From Rostratula benghalensis (Eukaryota > Chordata > Aves > Charadriiformes > Rostratulidae), in contig VXAI01000089.1 in NCBI GenBank assembly GCA_013399305.1, positions 87,086 to 151,085 on the forward strand: a DNA stretch of 64,000 nucleotides, in the 5' to 3' direction. The number at the start of each line of letters is the position of its first letter. Position 1 is the stretch's first letter. A program made the translations under genes and the position numbers. The notes under the pieces are model-generated. The model did no database searches. It had not been told where the DNA came from and saw only the letters and a list, made by a program, of their open reading frames with translations. Below, in pieces: positions 50,587 through 61,756 of the stretch.

Positions 50587-50840
50587 ATTTCATAGAATCA
50601 TATGATCATAGATCATAGAATTGTTTTGGTTGGAAGCGACCTCTAATATCATCCGTTAACCTAGGTCTGCCAAGTTACCATTAACCATGTCCCTTAGTAC
50701 TACTTCTACATATCTTTTAAATACCTCCAGGGATGGCAGCTCAACCACTTCCCTGGTCAGCCAATGCTTGACAACCCTTTTGAGAAGAATTTTTTCATAA
50801 TATCCTGATATTCAACTAATCTATATCAAATAAATTTCCT
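50587..50840 (-). mobile_element. CR1 LINE 3'-end fragment, old
   Basis: Left edge 'TTTCATAGAATCATATGATC' with further ATCATAGA units is an expanded CR1 octamer-like tail. The body follows with 'TTTTGGTTGGAAGCGACCTC', 'AAATACCTCCAGGGATGGCA' and 'CTCAACCACTTCCCTGGTCA'. It fades near 50,840 at 'TCAAATAAATTTCC'. 5'-truncated and non-coding. It lies about 280 bp left of a plus-strand CR1, so the two are head-to-head with their 3' ends pointing outwards. Confidence 0.9.
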
Positions 50841-51308
50841 CTCATTCAGTGCAGTGCATCCTTCCCTCCTGCCAAGCCTTATAATGGGCCTCATCTAAGA
50901 GGTACATTCTGCCAGGTAATTGCAGAATTGAGAAACGCTCCTCCATTAAACTTCTATAAGGGAGGAAAAGCAGTTTGGCAAGCCAAACAAAAATGTTTGG
51001 AGATGTTACACTTTTTTATTTAAATAGGAAGTCCGTCAGGAAATGTAAAATCCTTTAATGAACTGAAAGCTTCTGACACTTTTTCTGGGATTAGCATGCT
51101 GAAAGTTCAATTTTTCAACTTTGCTCAGCCATGGGACCTGATGAGATGCATCTGCGGGTACTGAGGGAACTGGCAAATGAAGTTGCCAAGCTGCTAGCCA
51201 TCATATTTGAGAAGCTGTCACAGTCCACTGAAGTTCCTGGAGAATGGAAAACATAAGCTCTGGATTTAAAAAAGGATAAAAGGAAGACTTGGGGAACTAC
51301 AGGCCTGT

Positions 51309-51324
51309 CAGTGTCACAGTGTCA
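51309..51324 (+). repeat. 8-bp tandem duplication causing a CR1 frameshift
   Basis: CAGTGTCA at 51,309-51,316 is repeated exactly at 51,317-51,324. Related CR1 copies have a single unit here (Pro-Val/Ile-Ser-Leu-Thr-Ser region), so the duplication shifts the reverse-transcriptase frame. Confidence 0.85.
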
Positions 51325-51329
51325 CCTCT

Positions 51330-51596
51330 GTGCCCAGCACGATCATGGAGCAGATCCTCCTGGAAACTATGCTAAGGCAAACGATAAATAAGAAAGTGGT
51401 TGGTGACAGCCAATGTGGCTTCACTAAAGGCAACTCATGCCTGACAAATTTGTTTGTCTTCTACAACAACATTACAGCATCAGTGGATAAGGGAAGAGAA
51501 ACTGGCATCACCTGCCTGGAGTTGTGCAAAGCATTTGACACAGTCCCATATGATATCCTTGTATCTAACTTGGAGATACATGGATTTGACAGATAG
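51330..51596 (+). pseudogene. CR1 ORF2 reverse-transcriptase N-terminal fragment
   Basis: The open segment carries 'MEQILLETMLRQTINKKVVG', 'SQCGFTKGNSCLTNLFVFYN' and 'GITCLELCKAFDTVPYDILV'. The last is reverse-transcriptase motif A; functional CR1 and related LINE proteins have Leu-Asp-Phe where this copy reads Leu-Glu-Leu, so the first catalytic aspartate appears to be replaced. The frame ends at a TAG (51,594-51,596) where a tryptophan codon TGG is usual. Confidence 0.9.
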
Positions 51597-51620
51597 ACCA
51601 CTTGTTGAATAAGGAACTGG

Positions 51621-51881
51621 TTGGATGGTCATACTCAGAGAGTTGCAGTCAGCAGCCTGATGTCCAACTGGAGACCAGTGGTAAGTAGTGTTCCTCAGGG
51701 GTCAGCATTAGGACTGGTGCTGTTTAGCATCTTTGTTGGCAACACAGACAGTGGCAATGAGTGCTCTCTCAACCAGCTTGCCAACACTAAATTGTGTGGT
51801 GCCATCAACATGCTGGAGGGAAGATGTGCCTTCCAAAGGAAACCAGACAGGCTGAGAGGTGGCACTGGGCAAATCTCATGA
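51621..51881 (+). pseudogene. CR1 ORF2 reverse-transcriptase fragment lacking the catalytic DD
   Basis: Contains 'SSVPQGSALGLVLFSIFVGN' (the block before the active site) and then 'ECSLNQLANTKLCGAINMLE', where the copy at 30.6 kb has '[10 protein letters not shown]'. Lined up, one codon is missing and the remaining aspartate is Asn, so the Asp-Asp pair of motif C is gone. It ends at TGA 51,879-51,881, still within the element. Confidence 0.88.
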
Positions 51882-52308
51882 GGTTCAATAAGGCCAAATG
51901 CAAGGTCCTGCATGTGTATTGAGGTAATCCCAAACACAAGTCCAGACTGGGCAGAGAATGAATTGAGAATGGCCCCGAGGAGAAGGACTTTGGGGTGTTA
52001 GTGTATGAGAAGCACTGCAAGAGCCAGCAATGTGCACTTGCACCCCAGAAAGCCAACCTGGACTGCAGCAAAAGAAGCCTTGTCAGCAGATCAAAGGAGG
52101 TGATTCTCCACTTCTATTCCACTTTCATGAGATGCCAGCTGGAGTACTACATCTAGCCCTGGAGCCATTAGCACAGGAAAGACATGGACCTGTTGGAACG
52201 AGCCCAGAGGAGGACCACAAAAATGACAAGGGGTCAGAGCACCTCTCCTATGAAGACTGACAGAATTGAGGTTGTTGAGGTTGGAGAAGGCTCAGAGAAG
52301 ACCTTATA

Positions 52309-52533
52309 GTGACCCTCCAGAAACTGAAGGAGGTCTACAGGAAAGAGAGTGCAGTGATGGGATCAGGGAGTTTTAAATTGAAAGAGGGTAGACTTAGAGT
52401 AGATATTAGGAATAAATTCTTTTCTGTGAGGGGTGTGAGACACTGGAACAAGTTGCCCAGAGAAGCTGTGGATGCCCCATCCCTGGAAGTGTTCAAGACT
52501 AGGATGGATGGGGCTTTGACCAGCCTGGTCTAG
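52309..52533 (+). pseudogene. CR1 ORF2 C-terminal end
   Basis: 74 codons with 'RVDIRNKFFSVRGVRHWNKL' and 'PREAVDAPSLEVFKTRMDGA', the conserved tail of CR1 ORF2 (compare '[20 protein letters not shown]' in the 20-kb copy). It ends at TAG in 'GGTCTAGTGGG', which appears to be the natural ORF2 stop, followed by the 3' UTR to 52,620. Confidence 0.88.
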
Positions 52534-55500
52534 TGGGATGTATCTCTGCCCATGGCAGGGAGATTATAACTGTGTGATCTTTAACGTCCCTTCCAACCTA
52601 AACCATTCTATGACTCTGGAAATATAGTTAGCTGTCATATGGAAGTAATAAATTATTACAAAACAAATTAAACATTTTTTACCTTTTAATGAACAAATTA
52701 AATAATTTATTAGCACAAAAAATGATATTACGGTATTTTCTCCTATTAAATAGTATTAATTAGTAAAGTAAATTAATTTGTTCTGCTTTTCAGTTAATGT
52801 TCTGAGCTAATTACATGGCAACGACTCTCTTACTAACATCTCCATCTTTTAAATCTTTGATGAAATTTGCAAGTAAGGAAGAAAAAGAGACCCGCTCCTT
52901 TAGTCTGGATGCTAAATCTTTGCTAAACACACAGTGTATTTTCATAGCGCACAGCAATTTATGATAGCTTTACTGTTATTCTTACTATGTCTTATCAAGA
53001 AAATAGTAAAATTTCTTTGGATCATTTCTTCCAGTTTGCATAGCATTTACTTAGCTTTCCCTACATAAACAACTTCAGTCTCTACCAGCTCCAAAAACTG
53101 TGATAGCATCTCCTGCATGGGCCAATTTTGAAGTTTTAAAATTAATCACATAAGGAGTTGATCGTTCCTTGTAACCTAATTGTGTTTTGCCAAGATTTCC
53201 TGGTGGGAGTACTCAGATTAATCATCTACTTCTGTTTTCCAGTTCTGCCAGCCCTTCTTCCTGGCTTAAAGTGAAATTTATGATGAAAACCAAAAATGAA
53301 AATAATTCAGAATGTTAGTTGCTGTTTTTCATCAACATGTCAAATTTGACCAGCTGTGCTTTCTACATGCCTCTGAGGACAAGACACAGAGCCAGAGGAA
53401 CATCTGAGGTGTTGATCTCATCTGATAAGAAGAATGCTGAAGAATCCTGGGGCTCTACCGAGAGTTTGGAATTAGGAATCCGTCACCTCTCTAGTGAGAG
53501 GAAGCCCCCATTTCTACTCCGGGTCAGGTAAAATAAACCAAGTTACCACTTGTATAAACTGTGTTACCTTCATCTAGATTGGTGGCCCAGCATCATAGCT
53601 CAAAAAGACCATATATTTAAGACTTGCAGCTTTGCAACATTTATAATCAAATGGTCCTGTTACTTCAGCAGAGTGGGCACTCTGATAAGTATGGAAAATC
53701 ATGTTGCAAATTTCTTTCCCTCACTTAAATTGGTGTGTTTCTGGAAAATGACCATTTCAGCAGTACAGAGCTGTGTGGCCTCCAGGGCTGCAATAAAGAC
53801 TAAACTTTTTTTTTTTGTCTCAGCACTTTGAAAACTGATAGTGCTAAAGTAATTCAAAGACAAGGGCTGTTAATCTTATTGCCTGTGACAAAAATTATTT
53901 CTGCAAGCACATAAAGGAACTTTGTAAGGACAGTTATTCTGAGTTCAAGCAAATTAGACTGTATCTGTAAATAGATGTTAAAAAGTAGACATTGATATTA
54001 TGTCTATCTCATCTGCTATGAAGTCACTTACTGATACTATATCCATTTTATTTATGATACTTTTTTCTTAATATGCTATTTTTAATACAATCTGAGTAGA
54101 ACATGTACTTTAATAATGCTATATGGAAGACCTAATACAACAAGCAAGATATTGTGCTATATTCCTTTATTACAAAATGTATAAGCAAAGGAGAAACACT
54201 CACCTCAAATTTCCTGACAAGGACTGATACTTAAACAATGCTAAGTGTTTCTTCATTTTTACATCTGGCATAATTTTGAACTCCTATAAACAAAAGGCAA
54301 ATATCAACAAGACCAGAACTAGTGGAAGGAGCAAGGGGAGTACCCAACACTAAATAATGTGCACCTTTCCCAGGTGTCACACTGACAATAAAAGTTACAA
54401 GCTGAAGATTAAGGGAAGAAGTAATCAAGATTGTTTACTCAAAGCAAAGTAGTTAATGTTTTTTTTTTAATTCCTGTGCCAGATCTTAGAAAATGGAAGA
54501 ACACAATATTATTAATACAGTAATATCCATCTGAATTGTTGCATGTGAACTTTCTCATATCTAGAAAGAGCTTTTGTTACAATTGTGCTACAATACTGCT
54601 TATTCCAAGATGATATCAAGTTGTTTTACAAATAACAGTATTATAACCTGAAAAGTAGTTAAAGATGTGGAATGCATTTGGAAAGACGAGAAAGTGATTT
54701 ACATGGAATAATACAACAAATCATTGAAAGAACCAGGGGTAGAAGTTAACTAGCCTGATTGTTAATCCTGTACTCTATCGAGGCAAGGCTGCTTTCTAAA
54801 GACAAAAAAAAAGTCCATTACTGTTTATAACAAGTCCAAAAGTTATGCTTTTATACTGAAATAAATCAACTTACAGAAATAACTAAATGTCTTCAAGTTT
54901 ATAGCTGACAGTCTAGTTTGTAGTTTACATACAGTAGGTGAAGAGCTAATAGGTCATTTTCCAGACTAGAAAAGCAAATGGCATTAGTACTTTTGAATTC
55001 TATCCAAGCTCCAAGTGCTTATATAGTAGTGGGTAAACTGTAACAGCTGGTCTGCTGCTGAACTGAACAGGATACCTGGTCTAGACATTTAGACACAGAT
55101 GACAGAAGCCTAAATTATGCACTGCCAGTACATATATTGCATATTTCATACACTTAGACTGCCTAAATAGACTTCAGTAAGCAAAAATGCTATGACAATT
55201 TGTATCTTTTTTGAAATAAATCTGTTTTCATAGCATTCTCTTGGGTCTAAAGTTACTTTTTATAGCATTATGCTTAAAGGAATAAGCCTTAAACTTCAGA
55301 GGGCAAGTAATTTTTATTTTACAGTAGCAAAATTTGTGCTCTCCCAGCACAAAACACCTGATCTTCAGGTGAGGATCTTCACTGAGATGAGGGATCTCTG
55401 AGTACAAATCTGTGTCTCAGCAGAGACAGAGAGGGGAAAGAGCATCATGGGATGCCTTTCCTCCCAGGAAACTTCACTCATGGGTTATAGGGAATTTAGA

Positions 55501-55780
55501 CACTCTTTCAGTTTGTTTGATGATGCTGAGTATTTTATCAGATGTTTAATACAGAGAACAGCTAAGTAAAGAGTTCAGAATAGAGGTTGTTTAGGACATT
55601 CATTCAAGACAAGATGCCTAAAATTGATCTAATGAACATTGAATTAGACAGAAAACAGCCCAGTTCAAAACTTCCTATAGCCTGATGATCGGAACACGCT
55701 TCCTGAGGACATATATCAAGACTTATTTGCTACTTAAAAGATAAGGAAAGATAGGAATGTTCTCCTCTGTGCACTCAGTC

Positions 55781-55840
55781 AACCATTAGATAAAGCAGTA
55801 GGGATGTTGGCAACCATTAGACAAAAGCAGGGATGATGGC
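55781..55840 (+). repeat. Imperfect tandem duplication, about 30 bp x 2
   Basis: Both units start AACCATTAGA and end GGGATG(T/A)TGGC; the first (55,781-55,811) has 31 bases and the second (55,812-55,840) has 29, with changes around the AAAGCAG core. Confidence 0.88.
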
Positions 55841-56051
55841 ATTATTCATAACTTGAATAATGGCTGAATAATGTTTATTAGATTTATACCAAAATGGAAG
55901 AAACAATAAACATACTAGAGGACAATACCTGGAAACAGATTTACAGATTTGGACTCATGGTCTGAAAGGACTTAATTGGATATATGAGTCTATCACCCTT
56001 GCAACTCCTATTTTCTTATAGCTAGTGTAGTTCCTATGTGTTTCAACACAG

Positions 56052-56185
56052 ATATATTTATATTTATTTACATATATAATATGTGTGTATATGTAAATAC
56101 ATACAGATATCCATATGTGTACATATGCATATATGTATGTGTCTGTAGATACATATTAATATTCATACGTGTGCATGTATCTGTG
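56052..56185 (+). repeat. Alternating TATA/CATATG/TGTATG low-complexity tract
   Basis: About 130 bp of degenerate purine-pyrimidine alternation (TATATTTATATTTATT, ATATGTGTGTATATG, ACATATGCATATATG). It is an old decayed TA/TG microsatellite. Confidence 0.85.
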
Positions 56186-57352
56186 TTTAAATAATTATGT
56201 ATCAGCTGAGACACGTGATTGATCTGAAAACAGAGATGACATGGACAAGGTCCCTGAAAGAAGAAGAGCAATTTTTCAGTGCCTGGTGATCTTCTAAACA
56301 GGAGCTGAATCAACATCTTAAGAAATTTTGGTCAACCCTGCAAAGTTCCTTAATTGAGTTATTAGCAATGTCACATTGAACGGGGAAAGGTTATGCTTAT
56401 AGTAGGCATTTGACCTCTCTGCTGAGCAGATGATTACTATCAAGTAAGATTAAGAGTGGTTTCCTGTTTTAGTCCAGCTTGAAGCACACCAGGGAAAATA
56501 TCCAAGATCATATGCTGTAGGAATTGATTTACTGTTGGAAACAAAAATGCACTGGAAACAGTAACATAGAGCAACCTGACTCCCCTTCCTGCCAAACAAA
56601 AAGAGGAGGAAGGCTTGTGAACATGTATACATCATTTTCCTAGCCATGAACTAAATAGAAAACATTTATTAATTAATATATTTATATAGTTTACCAGCTG
56701 TGTGTCTTGATACTGGTATTTCCAAATGCTTTTCCTAATTTTTACTCTAAATGCAAATCCAAGACCAGTTACCCTCCTAAGCCATTCTCTTACAACAAAG
56801 TCTGTAGCCATTCCCAAGAATTAAGCTCCATCAGGAAAAAAACCCAATACCAATACGAGAAACAAACCACTTGGATTAAGCCAACATATTACTAAACCAA
56901 AATATAGCCTGTGTTCCTCAGTTCTCATTTCTAGTTTGCAGTATTTTCCTCATCATTGTTATCTATTGCTGTGTAGTTATCAGTTTAATTCTTCATTAAA
57001 GAGTGTGTGCATTTTCAAGTAGCAGTAGTCATGCAGTCACAACCAAAGCTTGCTAGATGATTATAGTTGATTAGCTCTGCAAGTTACAGTCACTGCAAGT
57101 AATCTAACCAGGAAAGTGGAGAGGTTATCCAGAATGGCAGAGTTATTCAATAAAGTATTGCCAATTTACACATTTAAATTATATTTAGATGGTGAGACTA
57201 GCAAAGGGAAGTGAAGTAACAGGTTGTGATAGCACAGAGATTGAGCGTGGGTAGTTTAATGGAGAGAAGACTGATCGTTTTCCAAATTCTCAGTTTATAC
57301 TCTGAAAAATAAATAAGCAACTTGTGACATTAATTTTAAATGTGTTTCAACT

Positions 57353-57447
57353 ACTTCACTTTCCCTCAATAATTCGTAGTTCCTGAAATTATGAAATATA
57401 TGAAATAATTTTTCATGGCTGACTCATCCAGGAGTCAGTCCTATAAA
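57353..57447 (+). repeat. Direct repeat copy 1 (AP-1 plus TATA module)
   Basis: 95 bp, identical at 88 positions to 58,748-58,842 with no indels. It contains TGACTCA at 57,420-57,426 and TATAAA at 57,442-57,447 (TATAAAAG with the next two bases). The flanks on both sides are unrelated to those of the other copy. It is not a CR1 sequence. Confidence 0.93.
57420..57447 (+). promoter_or_regulatory. Putative AP-1 site with downstream TATA box (copy 1)
   Basis: GGCTGACTCATCC contains the AP-1 core TGACTCA, and its reverse complement TGAGTCAGC matches a MARE half-site. Fifteen bases downstream is TATAAAAG. This spacing is compatible with a small promoter, with a start expected near 57,470-57,480, but no gene follows recognisably. 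Function is inferred only. Confidence 0.3.
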
Positions 57448-58428
57448 AGCAAAATGACAGGCACAGACTGACTGCAGCATCTGAAGCATCTGAAAAGCTC
57501 TTTAGGCTGCCTGTGAACATGACATCCCTTCCTTAAACAAGTCCAGGTGCTACATCACAGACACAAGGCCCTTGATTATTCACAGCATATTTTTTAGGAC
57601 TATGCTAATAATCAGTGTCTGGTGAGAAGGCTGGTCAGTTGGACAACTGCTGAGATTTCTTCATTTTCTTGTATGTCCGTGGATTCCTTTCCCATGAATC
57701 AGTACAATATGCAGGTCATGTTATCTTCCTTGCTTCTTAGCATCTCAATATTCCTTTCACCCAAGAGGGGGATCATTCCTTACATAGATGAAAATTATTA
57801 CCAAAAAATATGGAAGATTATTTTTCAATGTTCAAAAACACAAGTTAGTCCTAACTTTTACCTTTGTAAGAAAGCTATCATGTCGACTAAATGGTTTAGC
57901 AATATCTGGCATGCCTACTGCATAAAAGTTCACTCAGTCTTTCAAGAGGAAGAAGCTATGGCAGGAAATTAAACAAAAACCTGAAACAAGATGGCCTTAT
58001 TATGCTCCATAGGGAATGTCAATATGACATTACTAATTTTTTTCAGTCACTGTAGAACACGCTATTGAGAGGAATGTTCATAGTGGGGGCTACTGATAGG
58101 TAAACAATGTAGGCAGGGATTAAGTATTTTCACAGACGTATAGAAATACTGTGAATTAGCCAAGTGCTTAGGAACTCAGCTGTTGCAGATGTCTGTCCTT
58201 CTGGAAGACATTTTCTCAACACGACCTTCAAGTACAAGAGTGTTCTGTTTGACTGAAAAGAGAGTGCTTGGAGCTGCTTACTGGCTAGTAGTGTAACATA
58301 TTTATGAGTATGTGTGAGGTACAACTCAAATAGGTAATAAACCATCATATTCAAGTGCTACATGTTTCTAATGATTATTATGATTCTTTTTGTAAGGTGA
58401 ATATGAAAATTACTTATTGAATGTGCAA

Positions 58429-58470
58429 TACTTGTTAAATTAAATGTATATTACTTGTTAAATGTATTAT
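58429..58470 (+). repeat. Imperfect tandem repeat, about 20 bp x 2
   Basis: TACTTGTTAAAT followed by AAATGTAT recurs: ATACTTGTTAAATTAAATGT then TTACTTGTTAAATGTATT. Confidence 0.75.
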
Positions 58471-58747
58471 ATTGGCAAGGTAAAGACTTTCATAAAGCAA
58501 GTATTGATATGAAAGACATCTATAAATTATGAAAGCAAATGAAAGATCCCATATCAAAGTCTACTTGTCATTTAAGAAACTTACAACCTTAAAACCCAGG
58601 TGATCACAAGTTTCAAGTAATGAACACGAAAAAGCCCAACTAAAGACTGGTTTATGGCCTTATTAAGAATACTGTGCATAAGCAAATATGACGTACATTT
58701 CTTTGTGCACTGGTATGGAAAAGGTGATGAGATACGTGTAGAAATTA

Positions 58748-58842
58748 ACTTCAGTTTCCCTCAATAATTTGTAGTTCCCGAAATTATGAAATGTATGAAA
58801 TAATTTCTCATGGCTGACTCATCCAGGAGTCACTTCTATAAA
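58748..58842 (+). repeat. Direct repeat copy 2 (AP-1 plus TATA module)
   Basis: Second copy of the 95-bp repeat, 1,395 bp downstream of the first in the same orientation. Of the seven differences, five are transitions and two are transversions. TGACTCA (58,815-58,821) and TATAAA (58,837-58,842) are both unchanged. Confidence 0.93.
58815..58842 (+). promoter_or_regulatory. Putative AP-1 site with downstream TATA box (copy 2)
   Basis: Same arrangement as in copy 1: TGACTCA, a 15-bp spacer, then TATAAA (here followed by TGG rather than AG). No downstream exon is recognisable. Function is inferred only. Confidence 0.27.
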
Positions 58843-61728
58843 TGGAAACAAGTGCAATTCATCACACCGGGGAATAAAATTACTAGTACTTTTATTTATC
58901 AGCATTTCACACAATGAGAATATGCTTTCTTTTGAAGAAATTAATTTGATTTCCATATAAAAAGGCAAACTTTTGATATGTAGAATGGAGCCAGGGTACA
59001 GAAGCAATATTTGAGGTCTACATGCAATTCCATTTAAGGTCAATTCAGGTAAGAACTTCAGTGGGCCATGAACAAATGAACAACAGAGGTGTTGAGAAGT
59101 GGAAAAAACAAAAATAGTGATTAATTTTACAATAATTAACATTTCTAGTTTGTACTCAAGCTGTCCTTTAAAAATCACTTTTATATTTTACCTCCCCACT
59201 ATAGGCATGTCCAGCCTTCTTGAGCTGTAAGTCATAGATTTGCTCACGTGGCTGAGAGCAATATAATGCATATGTAAGATGCAGTACATGACTCAGGTAA
59301 TTTTCTGTGATGAGTAGGACAAGGTCAGTTCAAGCATACCATGGTTAGCCTGATCTCACCCCGTGTCCCAGGGGAAAGTGATCTTAGGGAATAAACCTTT
59401 TTGCAGATTTCCCCTTTCTTCAGTAGCCTCTTTGCAGCCTCGCACCAATGAGAACTCTAGACTTTGTCTCTCTCCCAGGCCTAGTTTCTATCCCTGATCC
59501 AGGACTGTGGATGGAGTTGATAATACTTATAAAATAATGAACATTATTTATTTTCCTAACCTAATATGCAGCAGAAGGTCAGAAATTCTAAACAAGAACT
59601 GCAATACCTGAAACAATGGGATCACAGCCTGAGTTACCCATTCATGCTAACTTGGCAACTTTTGCTTTAGAGACTATCAATGCGAAAAATTTGAAGCAAA
59701 CACAGGGAAAAGAAGGTGAACAGCAGACTGTCACAAAACTGTCACAGTTCTCAATACAAATCTATGTAGGCAGTTGCAGGGAGATTTGAGCTCAGTTCCC
59801 CTAGTGCAAGCTGGCCTAAAGAAGCCAGATCTGGTCTGGAAGCTGTACAATTGTGGAGACCAATCCATTTAACTTCAGATACAATGTGCTAACGCATCTC
59901 TGTAACTTCTAGTCAACTGATGAATTGCACCCAGTTACTGAGGAGAACCACTAAAGCTTTTCTAGTGTACTTGCCATTGAATGTTTAACAAGTTAGGAGG
60001 GTAACACATTGTAATTAATTAATGACTTACTTCAGCAACTGCCTACATTCACAGTTTTAAGAACACCTTGTGAAATTGTATGTGCAGCCAAATATTTAAC
60101 TAAATTCTACACTAATTAATAATATCATCTTTTTTTTTTCTATTTGCAAAATCAGCAAATATCTATGCTTCATACTGTTAACAGATATAAGACAGTAAAT
60201 GAGGCTTTACTAGCACTAGTCACAAACAAATTAATACAAGAAAATATTATTGACATCTAAGGAGTACCTTAATGCAAAGATCAATTGATTACAAAACACT
60301 TATCGGAGAGAAATATATAGTAAAACAGCTGAATAAAATAATTTCCATCAATTACTAGCAGTAAATCGAAGAGAGGAAGTGATTTCCCAAAAATATGGCT
60401 AACCCTGCCAAGAGGAACAGCTCTAGGCACCTGTATCAGGTTGATACGTTACAACTACCTCTGAAGTACCAAAAAAGACACAAGATCTCTGTTTCCTAAA
60501 AAGTGTAGCATGTTATGGCACTGAGAGAAGTTATACATCCCTGGCTGGGAATTGCAATACACTGCTATACCAGCATAGATTTCTGACTGTTATGCTGCTA
60601 AATGCACATTATGTGTAAATTCTGGTCTGAAATATTTATAGAATCACCTTAAAATCATATGATGAATTCATTTTAATGACAGAATAACCACAGATAGTTT
60701 ATGATTAAATATTCTGGATGTAACATCTGTGAGTGAGAGATGTATCAATTTAGTTGAAGCAGAATCTACTGGTATGAATCAATGAACACATCTTGTCATA
60801 GATGTAGAATTTACTGACAAACGAAGTTCACTAGTAACATCAGAGTAGACACAATTACCTCAACTAAATTAATTGTTTCACAACCTTTTTATTTGCCTGC
60901 CAGCCTTTTGCATTAGTTTACTATGATTGTATTTAGGTAGTATTACATTACATCTAAATAATTCTCTAACTTGTGACTTAGATCTATGGTTTTATTTTCA
61001 CATTTCAGTGTTTACTTCTTTTTCTTATTTTTTTTCTCCCCCTAAAACTAGAGGCAGTACAGACTACAGAAATAGATTACTGAACTATTTTGCAGTATTC
61101 TGCAACCTTTTTTATATTTCTGTTATATTTATATCCTATATGCTATATCATGCTTCTCCTTCCCATTTTGTGAGATTTTCAGTTGCCCCAAACTTTGATA
61201 TGATCACAAAGTAAAATGCTGTGCAATACCCAGTGTATTTTGTTGCCAGAGCCTTCTTGCTAATATTTACATGAATGTGGGCAGTTGTTGCAAGGGTCTT
61301 AAATATAATTTGAATGCATTAATCATAACATCTTAAAAATGAGGTCTGCAGAGTTATACTTCTTCTGCTTTACTTATCAGCTGGGAAGTTTCATGGCTAT
61401 ATGGATCAGTAATTTCAACGTAATTATGCTGTTCTTAGTGATTGCCCAGTATGGATCAAAATTTCTTATTCAAACAGGGTCAACTATTCAAATGCAGCTA
61501 CCTTACTACAGTGTTGGTATCACCCTTGCACTTGTGTTCATTAACAGGCATGTGCCTTAAGCATTTTTCAGAAATGAACCAGCCATTAACAGAGACCACA
61601 TGTATCATTCCCCTGAACTTTTTTATTAACACAAAAGTTCTCCCATTAGACATAAAATTTTGTTTGGTGCTACAACATCCAGAGTTCTCCTGTCGTATGG
61701 AATTATTTATCTTAGACACAACAGTAAC

Positions 61729-61756
61729 TATGAAGAGATGCTGGTATGAAGAGATG
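61729..61756 (+). repeat. 12-bp direct repeat, 4-bp spacer
   Basis: TATGAAGAGATG at 61,729-61,740 recurs exactly at 61,745-61,756. Confidence 0.9.

Larger units (their letters stand above)
51118..52620 (+). mobile_element. CR1 LINE, about 1.5 kb, longest copy in the window
   Basis: Begins upstream of the reverse-transcriptase core ('GGGACCTGATGAGATGCATC', which encodes 'GPDEMHLRVLRELANEVAKL') and continues through the reverse transcriptase, the C-terminal region and the 3' UTR to the end ('TTAACGTCCCTTCCAACCTA', then 'AACCATTCTATGACTCTGG'). The order and spacing match ORF2 of avian CR1. It is 5'-truncated by roughly two thirds compared with a full-length element of about 4.5 kb (family knowledge). 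Multiple stops, a frameshifting 8-bp duplication and loss of catalytic residues show it is long dead. Its 3' UTR type differs from that of the 20-kb copy, so it belongs to another CR1 subfamily. Confidence 0.96.

Noticed and set aside
57622..57972. 116-codon plus-strand frame downstream of the AP-1/TATA repeat
   Set aside because: Tempting because of the upstream TATA box, but the translation shows no recognisable domain, the length fits chance, and the second module copy has no matching frame downstream.
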